A DNA stretch of 64,000 nt. Origin: Byssovorax sp. (GTDB lineage Bacteria > Myxococcota_A > Polyangia > Polyangiales > Polyangiaceae). The stretch spans positions 1 through 64,000 of the forward strand of contig JANYGI010000092.1 in the NCBI GenBank assembly GCA_025362495.1, read 5' to 3'. The notes under the pieces were generated by a model. It worked only from the letters and a program-made list of their open reading frames with translations. It made no database searches and had not been told where the DNA came from. The position numbers and the translations under genes were made by a program. Shown here one piece after another: positions 27,698-36,162 of the stretch (position 1 is the stretch's first letter; each line of letters opens with the position of its first letter).

Positions 27698-29860
27698 GTG
27701 GTGAGCGATCCGGACGACGTCGCCCCGGGCGAACGCGGCTCCGAGCCGTCCGCGCCCGCCCTGGAGGCCGCCTCGCCGGAGGCGCCCTCTGCCGACGAGC
27801 CCTCCCCCGAGGTGCCTTTGCCCGCGGCCGCGCCCGCAGCGGCCGTGAAGAAAAAGCGGAGCGAGCGCCTGCGCGAGACGCTCCTCTGGATCCGCGATCA
27901 CTACTGCGTGATGGAGCCCCGCACCGCCGGCATCTACCGCTTGGTCGTGGGCTTCCTCTGCGTGGCCGACATGCTCCGTCACTGGAGCGAGGCCCGCTGG
28001 TTCTATTCCAACGAGGGTGTGCTCACCAACCACTATCACCTGTGGCGCCCGAGCAGCGGCTACAACTTCAGCGTCTTCCATGCGTTCTCCTCGCTCGGCG
28101 AGGTCCACGTCATCTTCGCGTTCTTCGTCCTCTGCCACTTCTTCTTCATGATCGGGTGGCACACCAAGCTCTTCTCGATCCTCTCGTTCGTGGCCGTCAC
28201 CAGCGTCGACAACCGCCTGGTGATGGTCGAGAACGGGGGCTACGTCGTCGTCAACCTCGTCGTCGCGTATGCCATGTTCCTCCCCACGGGGAAGCGCTTC
28301 TCGGTCGACGCCTGGCTCCGCTCGTGGCGTGAGCGCAAGGAGGGCAACGTCGCCGAATTGAACGATCGGTATCGGCCCGATTGGGCCTACAAGCCCTACA
28401 CGTCGCTCGCCGTCCTCCTCGTGGTGCTGAACCTCGCGGTCGTTTACTTCTTCAACGTCGTCAACAAGTCGGGGAACCTCTGGCGCACGGGCCAGACGGT
28501 GCATTACGTCCTCCACTTGAACCGGATGGTGACGGGCCTCGCCGTCTTCCTCCGCGATCTGCTCCCTTACTGGACGACGCGGCCGATGACCTGGGCCGTC
28601 CTCTGCACCGAGGCCTTGCTGGTGGGCTGGATCCTCTCGCCCTACGCCAAGCGGATCACCCGCGCGGCGGCGATGATTGGCATCCTGCTGCTGCACACGT
28701 CCTTCGGCGTGATGATGCGCCTCGGGCCGTTCGCGTGGTTCATGATCGGCTGGTCGATGTGCCTGATCTCGCCCGAGCAGTGGCAGATCGCCGAGAGCTG
28801 GTATCGCCGCAAGGCCGCCCCGCGCGTGGTGGTGTACGACCGCACCTCGCCGCTCGCCTTCGCGATCTGCCGCGCCCTCAGCCGGCTCGACTGCCTCGAG
28901 CTGCTCCGCTTCGAGGAGAGCGAAGGCGACTCGCCCGAGCTCCTCACGGCGCGCGACGAGGCCTCAGGGACCGTCTTCACCGGGCTCGCCGCGTTCCACG
29001 AGATCTGCCGCGCCCTCCCGGGCGGGCGCTGGGGTTACTGGATCCTCCGCGTTCTCACGCTCGGGCTGCTCGGAGCGCTCCTGTCCTTCGCGAGCCGCCG
29101 CCGCGCGGCCCTGGCCCGCTTCTTCGGCCTCGCCATCCCGCCCCGCGGCCGAGAGGCCGTGTCGCCCTGGTCGCCGCTGCGGAGCAAGATCTGGACTGGC
29201 AGCGTCTACCTGCGCGAGACGCTCCTCGTCTGGGTCGCCATCTGCTCGGTGCTCCAGGCCATCGCGGAGAACAAGGCCGTCCCGACCCGGATCAAGCCCA
29301 AGATGCCCGCGGTGATGACGGCGACGCTCACGTACCCGCGCATGTTCCAGGGCTGGGGCATGTTCGCGCCCAACCCGATTACCGACGACGGCTCGGTCAG
29401 CATCGACGCCGTCACCCTCGAAGGGCGCCACGTCGATCCCTTCACCGGGCAGGCTCCCGATCTCGACATCTCCGACGCGCGCGGCCTCGGCCTCGGCCAG
29501 ATCCGCCAAGACTACTTCAACCGCATCCGGCTCGATCGAAACAAGGTGTTTCGCCAGCCGCTGCAAGACTACCTCCGCAACTGGCACAAGGAGACGGGGC
29601 GCCCGGAGGACGAGCTCGTGGCCTTCGACGTCTACTGGGTCCGCGCGATGTGCCCGCCCCCCGGCCAGACTCACGCGTACAAGAACGAAAAAATCGCTCT
29701 GTTGACGTACCGGAAGCCCGGCTATAGGCCGCCCCCTGGCCAGCCGCCGCTGCCGCCGGAGCCCAAGGTCGAGAGCGCAGACACCATCGACAACAAGGCG
29801 ACGCCGGCGCCGAGCATGCCGCTCGAAGCCGTCCAGAAAGTCCTCAACCTCCTCCAGTAA
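27698..29860 (+). CDS. HTTM-domain membrane protein, paralog with degenerate DCC domain
   Basis: 720 residues from the GTG at 27698 or 27701, one base after the previous stop. A ~45-residue Pro/Glu/Ala-rich cytoplasmic N-terminus precedes the HTTM core (FYSNEGVLTNHYHLWRPSSG, FFMIGWHTKLFSILSFVAVTS). The segment matching the DCC domain reads VVVYDRTSPLAFAICRALSR, so the two redox cysteines of the neighbour (YDADCGVC) are Ser and Ala here and the domain cannot do CxxC chemistry. The C-terminal domain is clearly shared with the neighbour (YPRMFQGWGMFAPNPITDDG, ARGLGLGQIRQDYFNRI, a late D-x-YW). This implies a tandem duplication followed by divergence, perhaps into a catalytic/structural heterodimer. 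Confidence 0.85.
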   Translation: MVSDPDDVAPGERGSEPSAPALEAASPEAPSADEPSPEVPLPAAAPAAAVKKKRSERLRETLLWIRDHYCVMEPRTAGIYRLVVGFLCVADMLRHWSEARWFYSNEGVLTNHYHLWRPSSGYNFSVFHAFSSLGEVHVIFAFFVLCHFFFMIGWHTKLFSILSFVAVTSVDNRLVMVENGGYVVVNLVVAYAMFLPTGKRFSVDAWLRSWRERKEGNVAELNDRYRPDWAYKPYTSLAVLLVVLNLAVVYFFNVVNKSGNLWRTGQTVHYVLHLNRMVTGLAVFLRDLLPYWTTRPMTWAVLCTEALLVGWILSPYAKRITRAAAMIGILLLHTSFGVMMRLGPFAWFMIGWSMCLISPEQWQIAESWYRRKAAPRVVVYDRTSPLAFAICRALSRLDCLELLRFEESEGDSPELLTARDEASGTVFTGLAAFHEICRALPGGRWGYWILRVLTLGLLGALLSFASRRRAALARFFGLAIPPRGREAVSPWSPLRSKIWTGSVYLRETLLVWVAICSVLQAIAENKAVPTRIKPKMPAVMTATLTYPRMFQGWGMFAPNPITDDGSVSIDAVTLEGRHVDPFTGQAPDLDISDARGLGLGQIRQDYFNRIRLDRNKVFRQPLQDYLRNWHKETGRPEDELVAFDVYWVRAMCPPPGQTHAYKNEKIALLTYRKPGYRPPPGQPPLPPEPKVESADTIDNKATPAPSMPLEAVQKVLNLLQ

Positions 29861-29893
29861 CCGGCGCCCCCGACGGCGCCCCCAAGGAGCCCG

Positions 29894-31006
29894 TTGGCCC
29901 GTCCGCAGATCCTCTCGCTCCCCGAACGCCTCGAAGCCCACCCGAAATACGCCGGCCGCGGCGTGTGCATTGGCTTCGTCGACTCGGGCTTCTACCCGCA
30001 CCCCGATCTGATGCACCCGCGCCGGCGGATCCGCGTCTACGCCGACGCCGCCCGCGAGGTGCCCGTCGGCGGCGAGTTCTTCACCCCGCAGGCCTTCGGC
30101 TGGCACGGGACGATGACGGCCTGCTGCGCCGCGGGCAACGGCTACGTCTCCGGGGGCCGCTACCGCGGGCTCGCCAGCGAGTCCGATGTCGTGCTGATCA
30201 AGGCCAGCATCGACGACGGCCGCATCCGCGGCAAGCACGTCGCCAACGCCATCCGCTTCCCGCTCCGCTACCCGCACCTCGAGATCAAGGTCCTCAACAT
30301 CTCGCTCGGCGTGCGCCGCGACGATCCCGATTTCGCCGACACCGAGGCCGCCGTGCGCGAGGTCGTCGCCGCCGGCATCGTCGTCGTCTGCGCCGCGGGC
30401 AACAACCCCGGCGCGCCCCCGCTCGCCCCCGGCTCGGTCGACGAGGCCATCACCGCGGGCGGCAGCAACGACAAGAACACCACCGGCAGCGACGACGACG
30501 AGCCCTGGCCGTCGAGCCACGGCCGCGTCGGCAACGTGATCAAGCCCGACCTCCTCGCCCCGGCGATCTGGCTCCCCGCGCCGATGCTCCCCGGCACCCT
30601 CACCGCGCGCGAGGCGGCGCCGCTCTTCCAGCTCCTCTCCGTGCTCGAAGAAGAGTCGGTCGAGCACGGCTTCTCCGAGACGCGCCAGACCGCCTCCGCG
30701 GAAGAGCGCGCCTCGGTCCAGGCGCTGATCGAGGCCATCGGCGCCCGCATCAACCGCTGCAAGTACATCTCGCCCGACTACCAGCACGTCGACGGGACCT
30801 CGTTTGCCTCGCCGATCACCGCGTCGGTCGTGGCCCAGATGCTCGAGGCCAACCCGGCGCTGACGCCGGCCGAGATCAAGCGTGGCCTCCTGTCAACGGC
30901 GGTCCCGCTCGTCAACGTCGACCGTGAGCGCCAGGGCGCGGGCGTGCTCAAGCCGCGTCGCGCGGTGGAGTGGGCGCTCGATCAGCGCCGCGATTCCCGG
31001 GCCTGA
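29894..31006 (+). CDS. Subtilisin-like serine protease (S8) without signal peptide
   Basis: 370 residues from a TTG start supported by a strong AAGGAG four bases upstream. The catalytic triad is intact: D30 in IGFVDSGFYPHPD, H71 in FGWHGTMTACC and S303 in DGTSFASP; the oxyanion Asn region is VVVCAAGNNPG. There is no signal peptide or pro-region and only a short N-terminus, so it is predicted to act in the cytoplasm or to be exported by a non-Sec route. A helical, charged insertion (~235-285, with EEESVEHGFSETRQT) separates the core from the active Ser. It follows the HTTM pair by 33 bases, which suggests a joint role. The substrate is unknown. Confidence 0.88.
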   Translation: MARPQILSLPERLEAHPKYAGRGVCIGFVDSGFYPHPDLMHPRRRIRVYADAAREVPVGGEFFTPQAFGWHGTMTACCAAGNGYVSGGRYRGLASESDVVLIKASIDDGRIRGKHVANAIRFPLRYPHLEIKVLNISLGVRRDDPDFADTEAAVREVVAAGIVVVCAAGNNPGAPPLAPGSVDEAITAGGSNDKNTTGSDDDEPWPSSHGRVGNVIKPDLLAPAIWLPAPMLPGTLTAREAAPLFQLLSVLEEESVEHGFSETRQTASAEERASVQALIEAIGARINRCKYISPDYQHVDGTSFASPITASVVAQMLEANPALTPAEIKRGLLSTAVPLVNVDRERQGAGVLKPRRAVEWALDQRRDSRA

Positions 31007-31020
31007 TCGCGGTTCACGCC

Positions 31021-32889
31021 ATGTCCGCGCCCGAGCCCGCCGCGCCACCGCAGCGCCCCGCGCGCCCGTGGCGCCGGCGCGGCCTCGTCGTCCTCACGGC
31101 GCTGGCGGTGCCCCTCGCGTTGACGACGTTCGACGTCGTCAACCGAGGGGCCCTGTTCCCCTACCTCAACCATCGCAACCGCGTCACCTACGTCGAGGCG
31201 GCGCTCCTCGGCCTCGCGTTCTGGACCTTCGCGATGGAGGCCGCGCGCCACCCGAACCGCGTCGTCCGTGGCGTCGCGCTCGCGGTGCTCGGCGTCACCG
31301 CGGCGTTCGGCATCGGCGGACAGAGCTATTTTCGCAGGGTCACCAACGAATACGTCACCCGCAGCGCCGTCCTGCTCGCGGCCGACATGCCGGGGATCAT
31401 CACCGGCTTCGTCAGCAGCCACGCCCTGATCATGGCGGCGTACTTCGCGCTGCCGGCGATCGCGATCCTCGCCTTCGCCCGCGAGCGCGCTCGCCGCTTC
31501 GATCGCGATCGCCGCGGCATCTGGGCCTCGATCGCCGCTGGCGCCGCTGTCGCCGCTCTCGGCGCGATGATGTTCTCGAGCTTCAATCCCGACTGGTATC
31601 AGTGCCTCCCGCCCGACATGCTCTGGGTGCAGGGCAGCGGAGGCCCGATCCTCCGCGCGCTAGGCCGCGTCCCGCCGACGACGAGCCTGCCTGTCGGCCA
31701 GCACGAGGCGCTCCCGCCCGCCGCGCCCGCTCCCGCCGACGCGCCCACGATCGTCGTCATCTTCGGCGAGAGCGTCCGCCGCGACGAGGTCTGTGTGGCC
31801 CGCAAAGATGGCTGCGCGAAGAGCCCCGTCGTCGACGCTGCCGCGCCGGATCGCATCGGCTACGAGCGGGCGTTCTCGGTCGCATCCTGCACCGAGCTCG
31901 CGTCGTCGGTGCTGTGGAGTGGGCTCGCGATCAACGCGAACCTCGGCGCCCTCGGCCACGCCCCGCTCCTCTGGGATTACGCCAGGGCGCGCGGGTATCG
32001 CACGGCGTACCTCACGTCGCAGAACCTCACGTTCCAGCACATCGATCGCTTCCTCCGCGGGAGCCGGATCGATCTCCAGCGCGAGGCCCGCGACCGCATG
32101 GCGAACCCGCGCCTCGACGAGGGCTCCCCCGACGAGCTGCTCGGCGCCGAGGTGGCGAATTTCGTCGAGAAAGGCGGCCCTTCGCTGGTGTTCGTCCACC
32201 TCTCGAACACCCACGTGCCTTATCGCCAGGTGCCGGGGTTCACGCCCTACAAGGGCGGTGACACCCGCTCCGACTACCGCAACAGCCTCGTCCACGACGA
32301 CGCGGTGATTGGCAATCTCGTCGCCTTGCTCCGCCGCGGCGAGCGCGGCCGCCGCGCCGTCGTCGTCTCGCTCTCCGATCACGGCGAAGCCTGGAACGAG
32401 CACCACGCGCTCGGCCACACCTTCGACGTCTACGCCGAGCAGATCGACATCCCGCTCTGGATCGACGCCCCGGAGGGCTCGCTCTCCCCCGACCTGATTG
32501 CCCACCTCCGCAACGACGCCGCTGTCCGCCCGGTGAGCACCGCCGACGTGAGCGCCACCGTGATTGACCTGCTCGGCGCCCTCGATCTGCCCGAATTCCA
32601 CGCCTCCACCGCCGCCCTCGTCGGCACGAGCCTGCTGCGCGAGCCCCCCGGCCCGCGCAACGTGCTGCTGTGGAACTGCCCCCCTTCGCGCACCTGCCCC
32701 GCGGACGCCTTCGGCGTGATCACCTGGCCGCTGAAGCTGCACTACGTGGGACGCGAGTTCCACTATGCTTGCCACGATCTGGAGGCAGATCCGCTCGAGA
32801 CTACGCCGCTCCCGGCGAGCCGGTGCGCGACGCAGCGGGCCCTGCTCGACAAGCTGTTCTACTCGGGTCCCGAGGTCCCGGTGCAGTGA
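31021..32889 (+). CDS. Sulfatase / phosphoethanolamine-transferase-like membrane enzyme
   Basis: 622 residues from the ATG at 31021, which begins right after the subtilase stop. Four membrane segments (~20-200) anchor an extracytoplasmic alkaline-phosphatase-superfamily domain. Metal and nucleophile positions look intact: VVIFGESVRRDE (Glu ligand), SVASCTELASSVLWSG (a Thr nucleophile candidate), FVHLSNTHVPY, and SLSDHGEAWNEHHALGH (Asp/His ligands). This matches EptA/LtaS-type transferases more than true sulfatases, as no formylglycine CxPSR motif is present. A role in decorating envelope lipid or glycan with a phospho-group is likely. It is last in the HTTM-subtilase run; a GC-rich hairpin (32893-32918) follows. 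Confidence 0.85.
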   Translation: MSAPEPAAPPQRPARPWRRRGLVVLTALAVPLALTTFDVVNRGALFPYLNHRNRVTYVEAALLGLAFWTFAMEAARHPNRVVRGVALAVLGVTAAFGIGGQSYFRRVTNEYVTRSAVLLAADMPGIITGFVSSHALIMAAYFALPAIAILAFARERARRFDRDRRGIWASIAAGAAVAALGAMMFSSFNPDWYQCLPPDMLWVQGSGGPILRALGRVPPTTSLPVGQHEALPPAAPAPADAPTIVVIFGESVRRDEVCVARKDGCAKSPVVDAAAPDRIGYERAFSVASCTELASSVLWSGLAINANLGALGHAPLLWDYARARGYRTAYLTSQNLTFQHIDRFLRGSRIDLQREARDRMANPRLDEGSPDELLGAEVANFVEKGGPSLVFVHLSNTHVPYRQVPGFTPYKGGDTRSDYRNSLVHDDAVIGNLVALLRRGERGRRAVVVSLSDHGEAWNEHHALGHTFDVYAEQIDIPLWIDAPEGSLSPDLIAHLRNDAAVRPVSTADVSATVIDLLGALDLPEFHASTAALVGTSLLREPPGPRNVLLWNCPPSRTCPADAFGVITWPLKLHYVGREFHYACHDLEADPLETTPLPASRCATQRALLDKLFYSGPEVPVQ

Positions 32890-32917
32890 ATCCGCGGGCG
32901 CCGGGCCCTCGCCCCGC

Positions 32918-32947
32918 GTCGATGTCGATGTCGATGTCGATGTCGAG
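32918..32947 (+). repeat. Hexamer tandem repeat (GTCGAT)n
   Basis: Four perfect GTCGAT units (32918-32941) and a fifth ending in G. It sits between the sulfatase-like gene and the FAD-oxidoreductase remnant, directly after the hairpin CGCGGGCG...CGCCCCGCG (32893-32918). Simple-sequence tracts of this kind are prone to slippage. Confidence 0.8.
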
Positions 32948-32995
32948 TCCAGGCCGGCGTTGCCAGCGCGCGCGCCTGCCTGCTAAGGTCGCATC

Positions 32996-33798
32996 ATGGC
33001 GCGTGTAGAGTCCGCGAGCGTGGTTGTCATCGGTGGTGGACCGGCCGGCTGCACGGCGGCCACCCTCCTGCAACAGGCCCGCTCCGACGCGCGGATCGTG
33101 CTCATCGAGCGGATGGTCTTCCCGCGCCAGCACATGGGCGAGTCGCTCTTGCCGGACTCCAACCCGGTGCTCGCCCGGCTCGGCGTGCTCCAGAAGGTCA
33201 AGGGAAAGAGCAGATTTACCGCCCCCGGGTGGACTGCAGTCCTTCGGGCGAGCCCGACGTGGCCCGCACCGTCGCCGCGCTGGAGAGCGTGCTCGCCACG
33301 ACGGAGGTCACCTGTGCTTTCGGCGACATCGGCGGCGACATCCGTCGTCGCGGCCAGGCCGGCGAGCTGAGCACGCCCGCGCGGGGCGTGGTCCAGGACC
33401 TCTTGCGGATGAAGCTCCTCGCGCCGGGCGGCGCGCCGATGGTGCTGCGCGACGCCGCGAGGAGCATTGAAGATCGGGGCCAGATCGTCAAGCGCGCGTT
33501 CACGCGCGTCGAGCCGACACCGCACCAGGACATCTCGTTCGCCGACGAGCCCCCGAGCTTCACCCTGGTCACCTTCACCCTCGGCGGAGTGAAGCAGAGC
33601 TATCGTCCCGCGCCAGGACGACTCGCCTACGTCAAAGCGTTGCTCGACGCCACCGACGGTCGCCGCTCGGTCGAAGAGGTGGTGCGCGAGGCCCGGCGGC
33701 GCATCGGCGCGGGCGACGACCGCGACGTGCACGACGCCGTCAACTCCTTGCTGGTCGATCTTTTCCACCTGGGGGCGCTCACGCTCGCCCCGCGCTGA
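32996..33798 (+). pseudogene. Decayed FAD-dependent oxidoreductase/halogenase remnant joined to a second coding fragment
   Basis: The first ~70 codons (frame of 32996) encode the start of an FAD-dependent monooxygenase or halogenase: VVVIGGGPAGCTAATLL (GxGxxG dinucleotide motif) and FPRQHMGESLLP, then ARLGVLQKVKG. From about 33205 natural-looking protein continues in another frame: EQIYRPRVDCSPSGEPDVAR, on to a helical C-terminus (SVEEVVREARRRIGAG, VNSLLVDLFHLGALTL) ending at 33798. The bulk of the oxidoreductase (normally 350-550 residues) is missing. The simplest reading is an internal deletion that fused two fragments out of frame. The second fragment resembles regulatory C-terminal domains but is not identified. 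A hairpin follows at 33812. Confidence 0.7.
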
Positions 33799-33811
33799 AC
33801 GGCTCGCATTT

Positions 33812-33833
33812 CGCGGCCGCGACGGCGGCCGCG
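33812..33833 (+). terminator. GC hairpin downstream of the remnant
   Basis: CGCGGCCGC (33812-33820) pairs perfectly with GCGGCCGCG (33825-33833) across a GACG loop, 13 bases after the stop at 33798. No U-tract. It is probably the former terminator of the decayed gene. Confidence 0.5.
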
Positions 33834-33885
33834 GAGTGGCCTGCACCACGCGATCGCGAGCGGCGTCGCGACCCGGAACAGGGTG

Positions 33886-34043
33886 TTGGAGCGTCTCACA
33901 AAGCCTCCCGTCGCCGCCCGGCGGATCCGCGGCGCTCGCCTGCGTTGCTCGGATTCGACGTGCATTCGCACGCCTTCATCCTCGCGCCTTGGCGAGCTTG
34001 CGGCTCCTTGGCCGGCTCGGTCCGGTTTTGTGAGGCGCTCCAA
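33886..34043. repeat. 158-bp fold-back (long imperfect palindrome), MITE-like or structured RNA
   Basis: The ends are 20-bp inverted repeats with 18 matches: TTGGAGCGTCTCACAAAGCC (33886-33905) against the complement of GGTTTTGTGAGGCGCTCCAA (34024-34043). Inner segments continue the pairing on the same axis: 33923-33940 with 33991-34007 (about 14 pairs), and CGTGC (33959-33963) with GCACG (33968-33972) around an ATTC loop at the exact centre. It lies in the 284-bp gap between the oxidoreductase remnant and the SGNH gene, ending 39 bases before the ATG at 34083. It could be a miniature inverted-repeat element, an IS remnant or a hairpin RNA. No target-site duplication was clear and no second copy was seen in this window. 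Confidence 0.7.
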
Positions 34044-34082
34044 AGACATGCTCGATTTGACGGGACCATGTACCATGGCGCC

Positions 34083-35105
34083 ATGTCAAGCCGCGCCTCT
34101 GGGCTGTTCTCGACGCTGAAGAAACTCGGCGCGTCCCTCGGTTCGATCGTCGTGCTCTTGCTCTTGCTCGAGGCTGGCTTCCGCATCTTCTACCACGACG
34201 ACACGCTGACGCTCGACCTCGATCCCGAGCTCTACTGGTTTCCCCGCCCCGACCAGACCACGAGCATGACGCACATCAACACGCTCGGCCTGCGAGGTCC
34301 GGAGACGAAGGAGAAGGACCCTTCCAGGTTCCGCTTCCTCGCCACGGGCGACTCGTTCACCTACGGTGATCGCGTCACCACCGACGAGAGCTGGCCGCTC
34401 CAGCTCGAGGCCCTCTTCACGAAGGAAGGGAGCACGCACCCCGGCGATGGCAAGGTGGCCGAGGTCCTCAACGGCGGCGGCCCGGGCTGGGGCATCTTCC
34501 AGATGGAGCGTTACCTGCGACGGGCCATCCCTAGGTTCGCGCCCGACGTCGTGTTCTTGACGATCACGCCCATCGACATCTATCGCCAGCCCTTCAGCGA
34601 CCAGGAGCTCAAGACGTATCTGAAGCTCCAGGAGCGGCGCAAGCTGCTGCGCGACACCAGCTCTTTTCTCACCTTCATGGCGCGCCGGGTCGCGCGGATC
34701 CAGACCGGCAAGCGCGCGGTGCCAAACGAGCGCGGCGCCGACACCGACAAGAGCGCCCTATGGGCGGCCGACTCCGATCGCATCCGCAAGCTCGTGGCCG
34801 ACTTCTCCGGCAAGACGCGGTTCGCGCTCATCGTCCTCCAGGACTTCAGCCAGGAGCACGACTGGGTCGCCGGCCAGGTGAAATCCCTCGCGGACGAGCT
34901 CAAGATTGACTATTTCGATCTCGGCCCGGCGAACGTCGGCGCCGATCCGGCGGCCTTGAAGGTGCCTGGCGACGGCCACCCGAACCGCGCTGGACACGCG
35001 ATCACGGCGCGCGCCATCGACGACATGATCTGCGCCCGCGGGCTCGCTTGCGGGGCGGGGCGCTCGCCGAAGCCGGACGCCGGAGCCGCCGCCGATCCGA
35101 AGTGA
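34083..35105 (+). CDS. Membrane-anchored SGNH/GDSL-type hydrolase-like protein
   Basis: 340 residues from the ATG at 34083; the frame is open from 33945, but that part runs through the fold-back element. One N-terminal membrane helix (LGSIVVLLLLLEAGFRIFY) precedes an extracytoplasmic domain with SGNH features: block I FLATGDSFTYGD (nucleophile Ser), a Gly/Asn motif VLNGGGPGWG, and block V DGHPNRAGH (Asp-x-x-His dyad). Such proteins deacylate or O-acetylate envelope glycans, often with an MBOAT partner; one is encoded at 15647. A small-residue tail ends the protein. A sulfotransferase gene follows after 100 bases. Confidence 0.82.
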   Translation: MSSRASGLFSTLKKLGASLGSIVVLLLLLEAGFRIFYHDDTLTLDLDPELYWFPRPDQTTSMTHINTLGLRGPETKEKDPSRFRFLATGDSFTYGDRVTTDESWPLQLEALFTKEGSTHPGDGKVAEVLNGGGPGWGIFQMERYLRRAIPRFAPDVVFLTITPIDIYRQPFSDQELKTYLKLQERRKLLRDTSSFLTFMARRVARIQTGKRAVPNERGADTDKSALWAADSDRIRKLVADFSGKTRFALIVLQDFSQEHDWVAGQVKSLADELKIDYFDLGPANVGADPAALKVPGDGHPNRAGHAITARAIDDMICARGLACGAGRSPKPDAGAAADPK

Positions 35106-35205
35106 CGTAGGGGGGCGAGTGGGCCCACTGGCCGCTCGGGCCGCTCCGGTCCACGCCGGATACATGATAGCCTTTCTGCAAACGCGCCAGCGTGAGGACC
35201 TGTAC

Positions 35206-36162
35206 ATGGAACGAGATTCACACGAGTGGAAGCGGCTGATGGACGCCTACACGCTGGAGGAAGAGCTCCGGAATGCTCGCTATGAAGGCGTGAAGACGCT
35301 CGAGGAGCGCATCAAATTCAGGGTATCGACCCTGAAGTACCAGCTCTTGCCCCACTACTTCAGCGGAGTGCCGAGCTGGAGGCTCAAGCTCCGCTCGCTG
35401 AGCGGCCCGCGCACGCTGCCGGATTTCGCCTGTGTCGGCCCGATCAAGAGCGGCACCAGCGATCTCTCCACGTACATGTTCCAGCACCCCTGCATCATCG
35501 CCCCTCTCGCCAAGGAGGTCACGTCGGCGAGCCACAAGGAGTGGCTGCTCTACTATCCGACGGTGAAGGAGAAGGAGAGGGTCGCGCGCGAGCACGGGAA
35601 GGCGCTGTGCGGCTATTTCACCCCCGCGATGCACAGCCTGCCGCTGATGGACTCGTTCCACGAGGCCAGGCCCGACGGCAAGGTCATCCTCCTGGTGCGC
35701 AACCCCGTCGACCGGGCCTACTCCTACTACAAATGGGATCTGCTCATCGGCGGGAAGCGATGGTTGAAGCACCCTGATTACAAGAGCTTCTCCGGCCACA
35801 TCGACATGGCGCTCGACTTCTTCCCCGCGGTCAAGTTCCCCTCGCGCGCCTCGAACAGCGAGCTCCTCCAGTCGGGGATCTACGTCAAGGCGGTCGAGCT
35901 GTGGATGGAGCGCTTCGGCCGCGAGAACGTCTGTGTCGTGCGCGCCGAGGATTTTTTCAAGGACCCTGCCGCGACGGTGTGCGACCTCCATCGGTTCCTC
36001 GGGCTCGAGCCGATCAGGCCCCAGATCCACGAGATCGCCAACCAGAACGTGATCAAGGCGCCGCCGTTCGAGAAGGAGACCCGCGCCAAGCTCCAGGCGT
36101 TTTACAGGCCCTGGAACGAGAAGCTCTATGCGCTCCTCGACCGGGATCTCGGCTGGGGCTGA
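35206..36162 (+). CDS. Sulfotransferase (PAPS-dependent type)
   Basis: 318 residues from the ATG at 35206, preferred because GAGGA lies 7 bases upstream; an ATG at 35164 would add 14 residues. The 5'-phosphosulfate loop is FACVGPIKSGTSDLSTYMF (~75-93) and the 3'-phosphate site is LLVRNPVDRAYSYYKWDLL (~165-183), both as in sulfotransferase family 1/3 enzymes. A C-terminal RAEDFFKDPAATVCDLHRFL completes the usual pattern. It should transfer sulfate from PAPS to a hydroxyl or amine of a carbohydrate or small molecule. The 3' end overlaps the convergent SulP transporter gene by 37 bases. Confidence 0.85.
   Translation: MERDSHEWKRLMDAYTLEEELRNARYEGVKTLEERIKFRVSTLKYQLLPHYFSGVPSWRLKLRSLSGPRTLPDFACVGPIKSGTSDLSTYMFQHPCIIAPLAKEVTSASHKEWLLYYPTVKEKERVAREHGKALCGYFTPAMHSLPLMDSFHEARPDGKVILLVRNPVDRAYSYYKWDLLIGGKRWLKHPDYKSFSGHIDMALDFFPAVKFPSRASNSELLQSGIYVKAVELWMERFGRENVCVVRAEDFFKDPAATVCDLHRFLGLEPIRPQIHEIANQNVIKAPPFEKETRAKLQAFYRPWNEKLYALLDRDLGWG

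Noticed and set aside
32918-32947. Possible CRISPR-like array at the GTCGAT repeat
   Set aside because: The unit is only six bases with no spacers.
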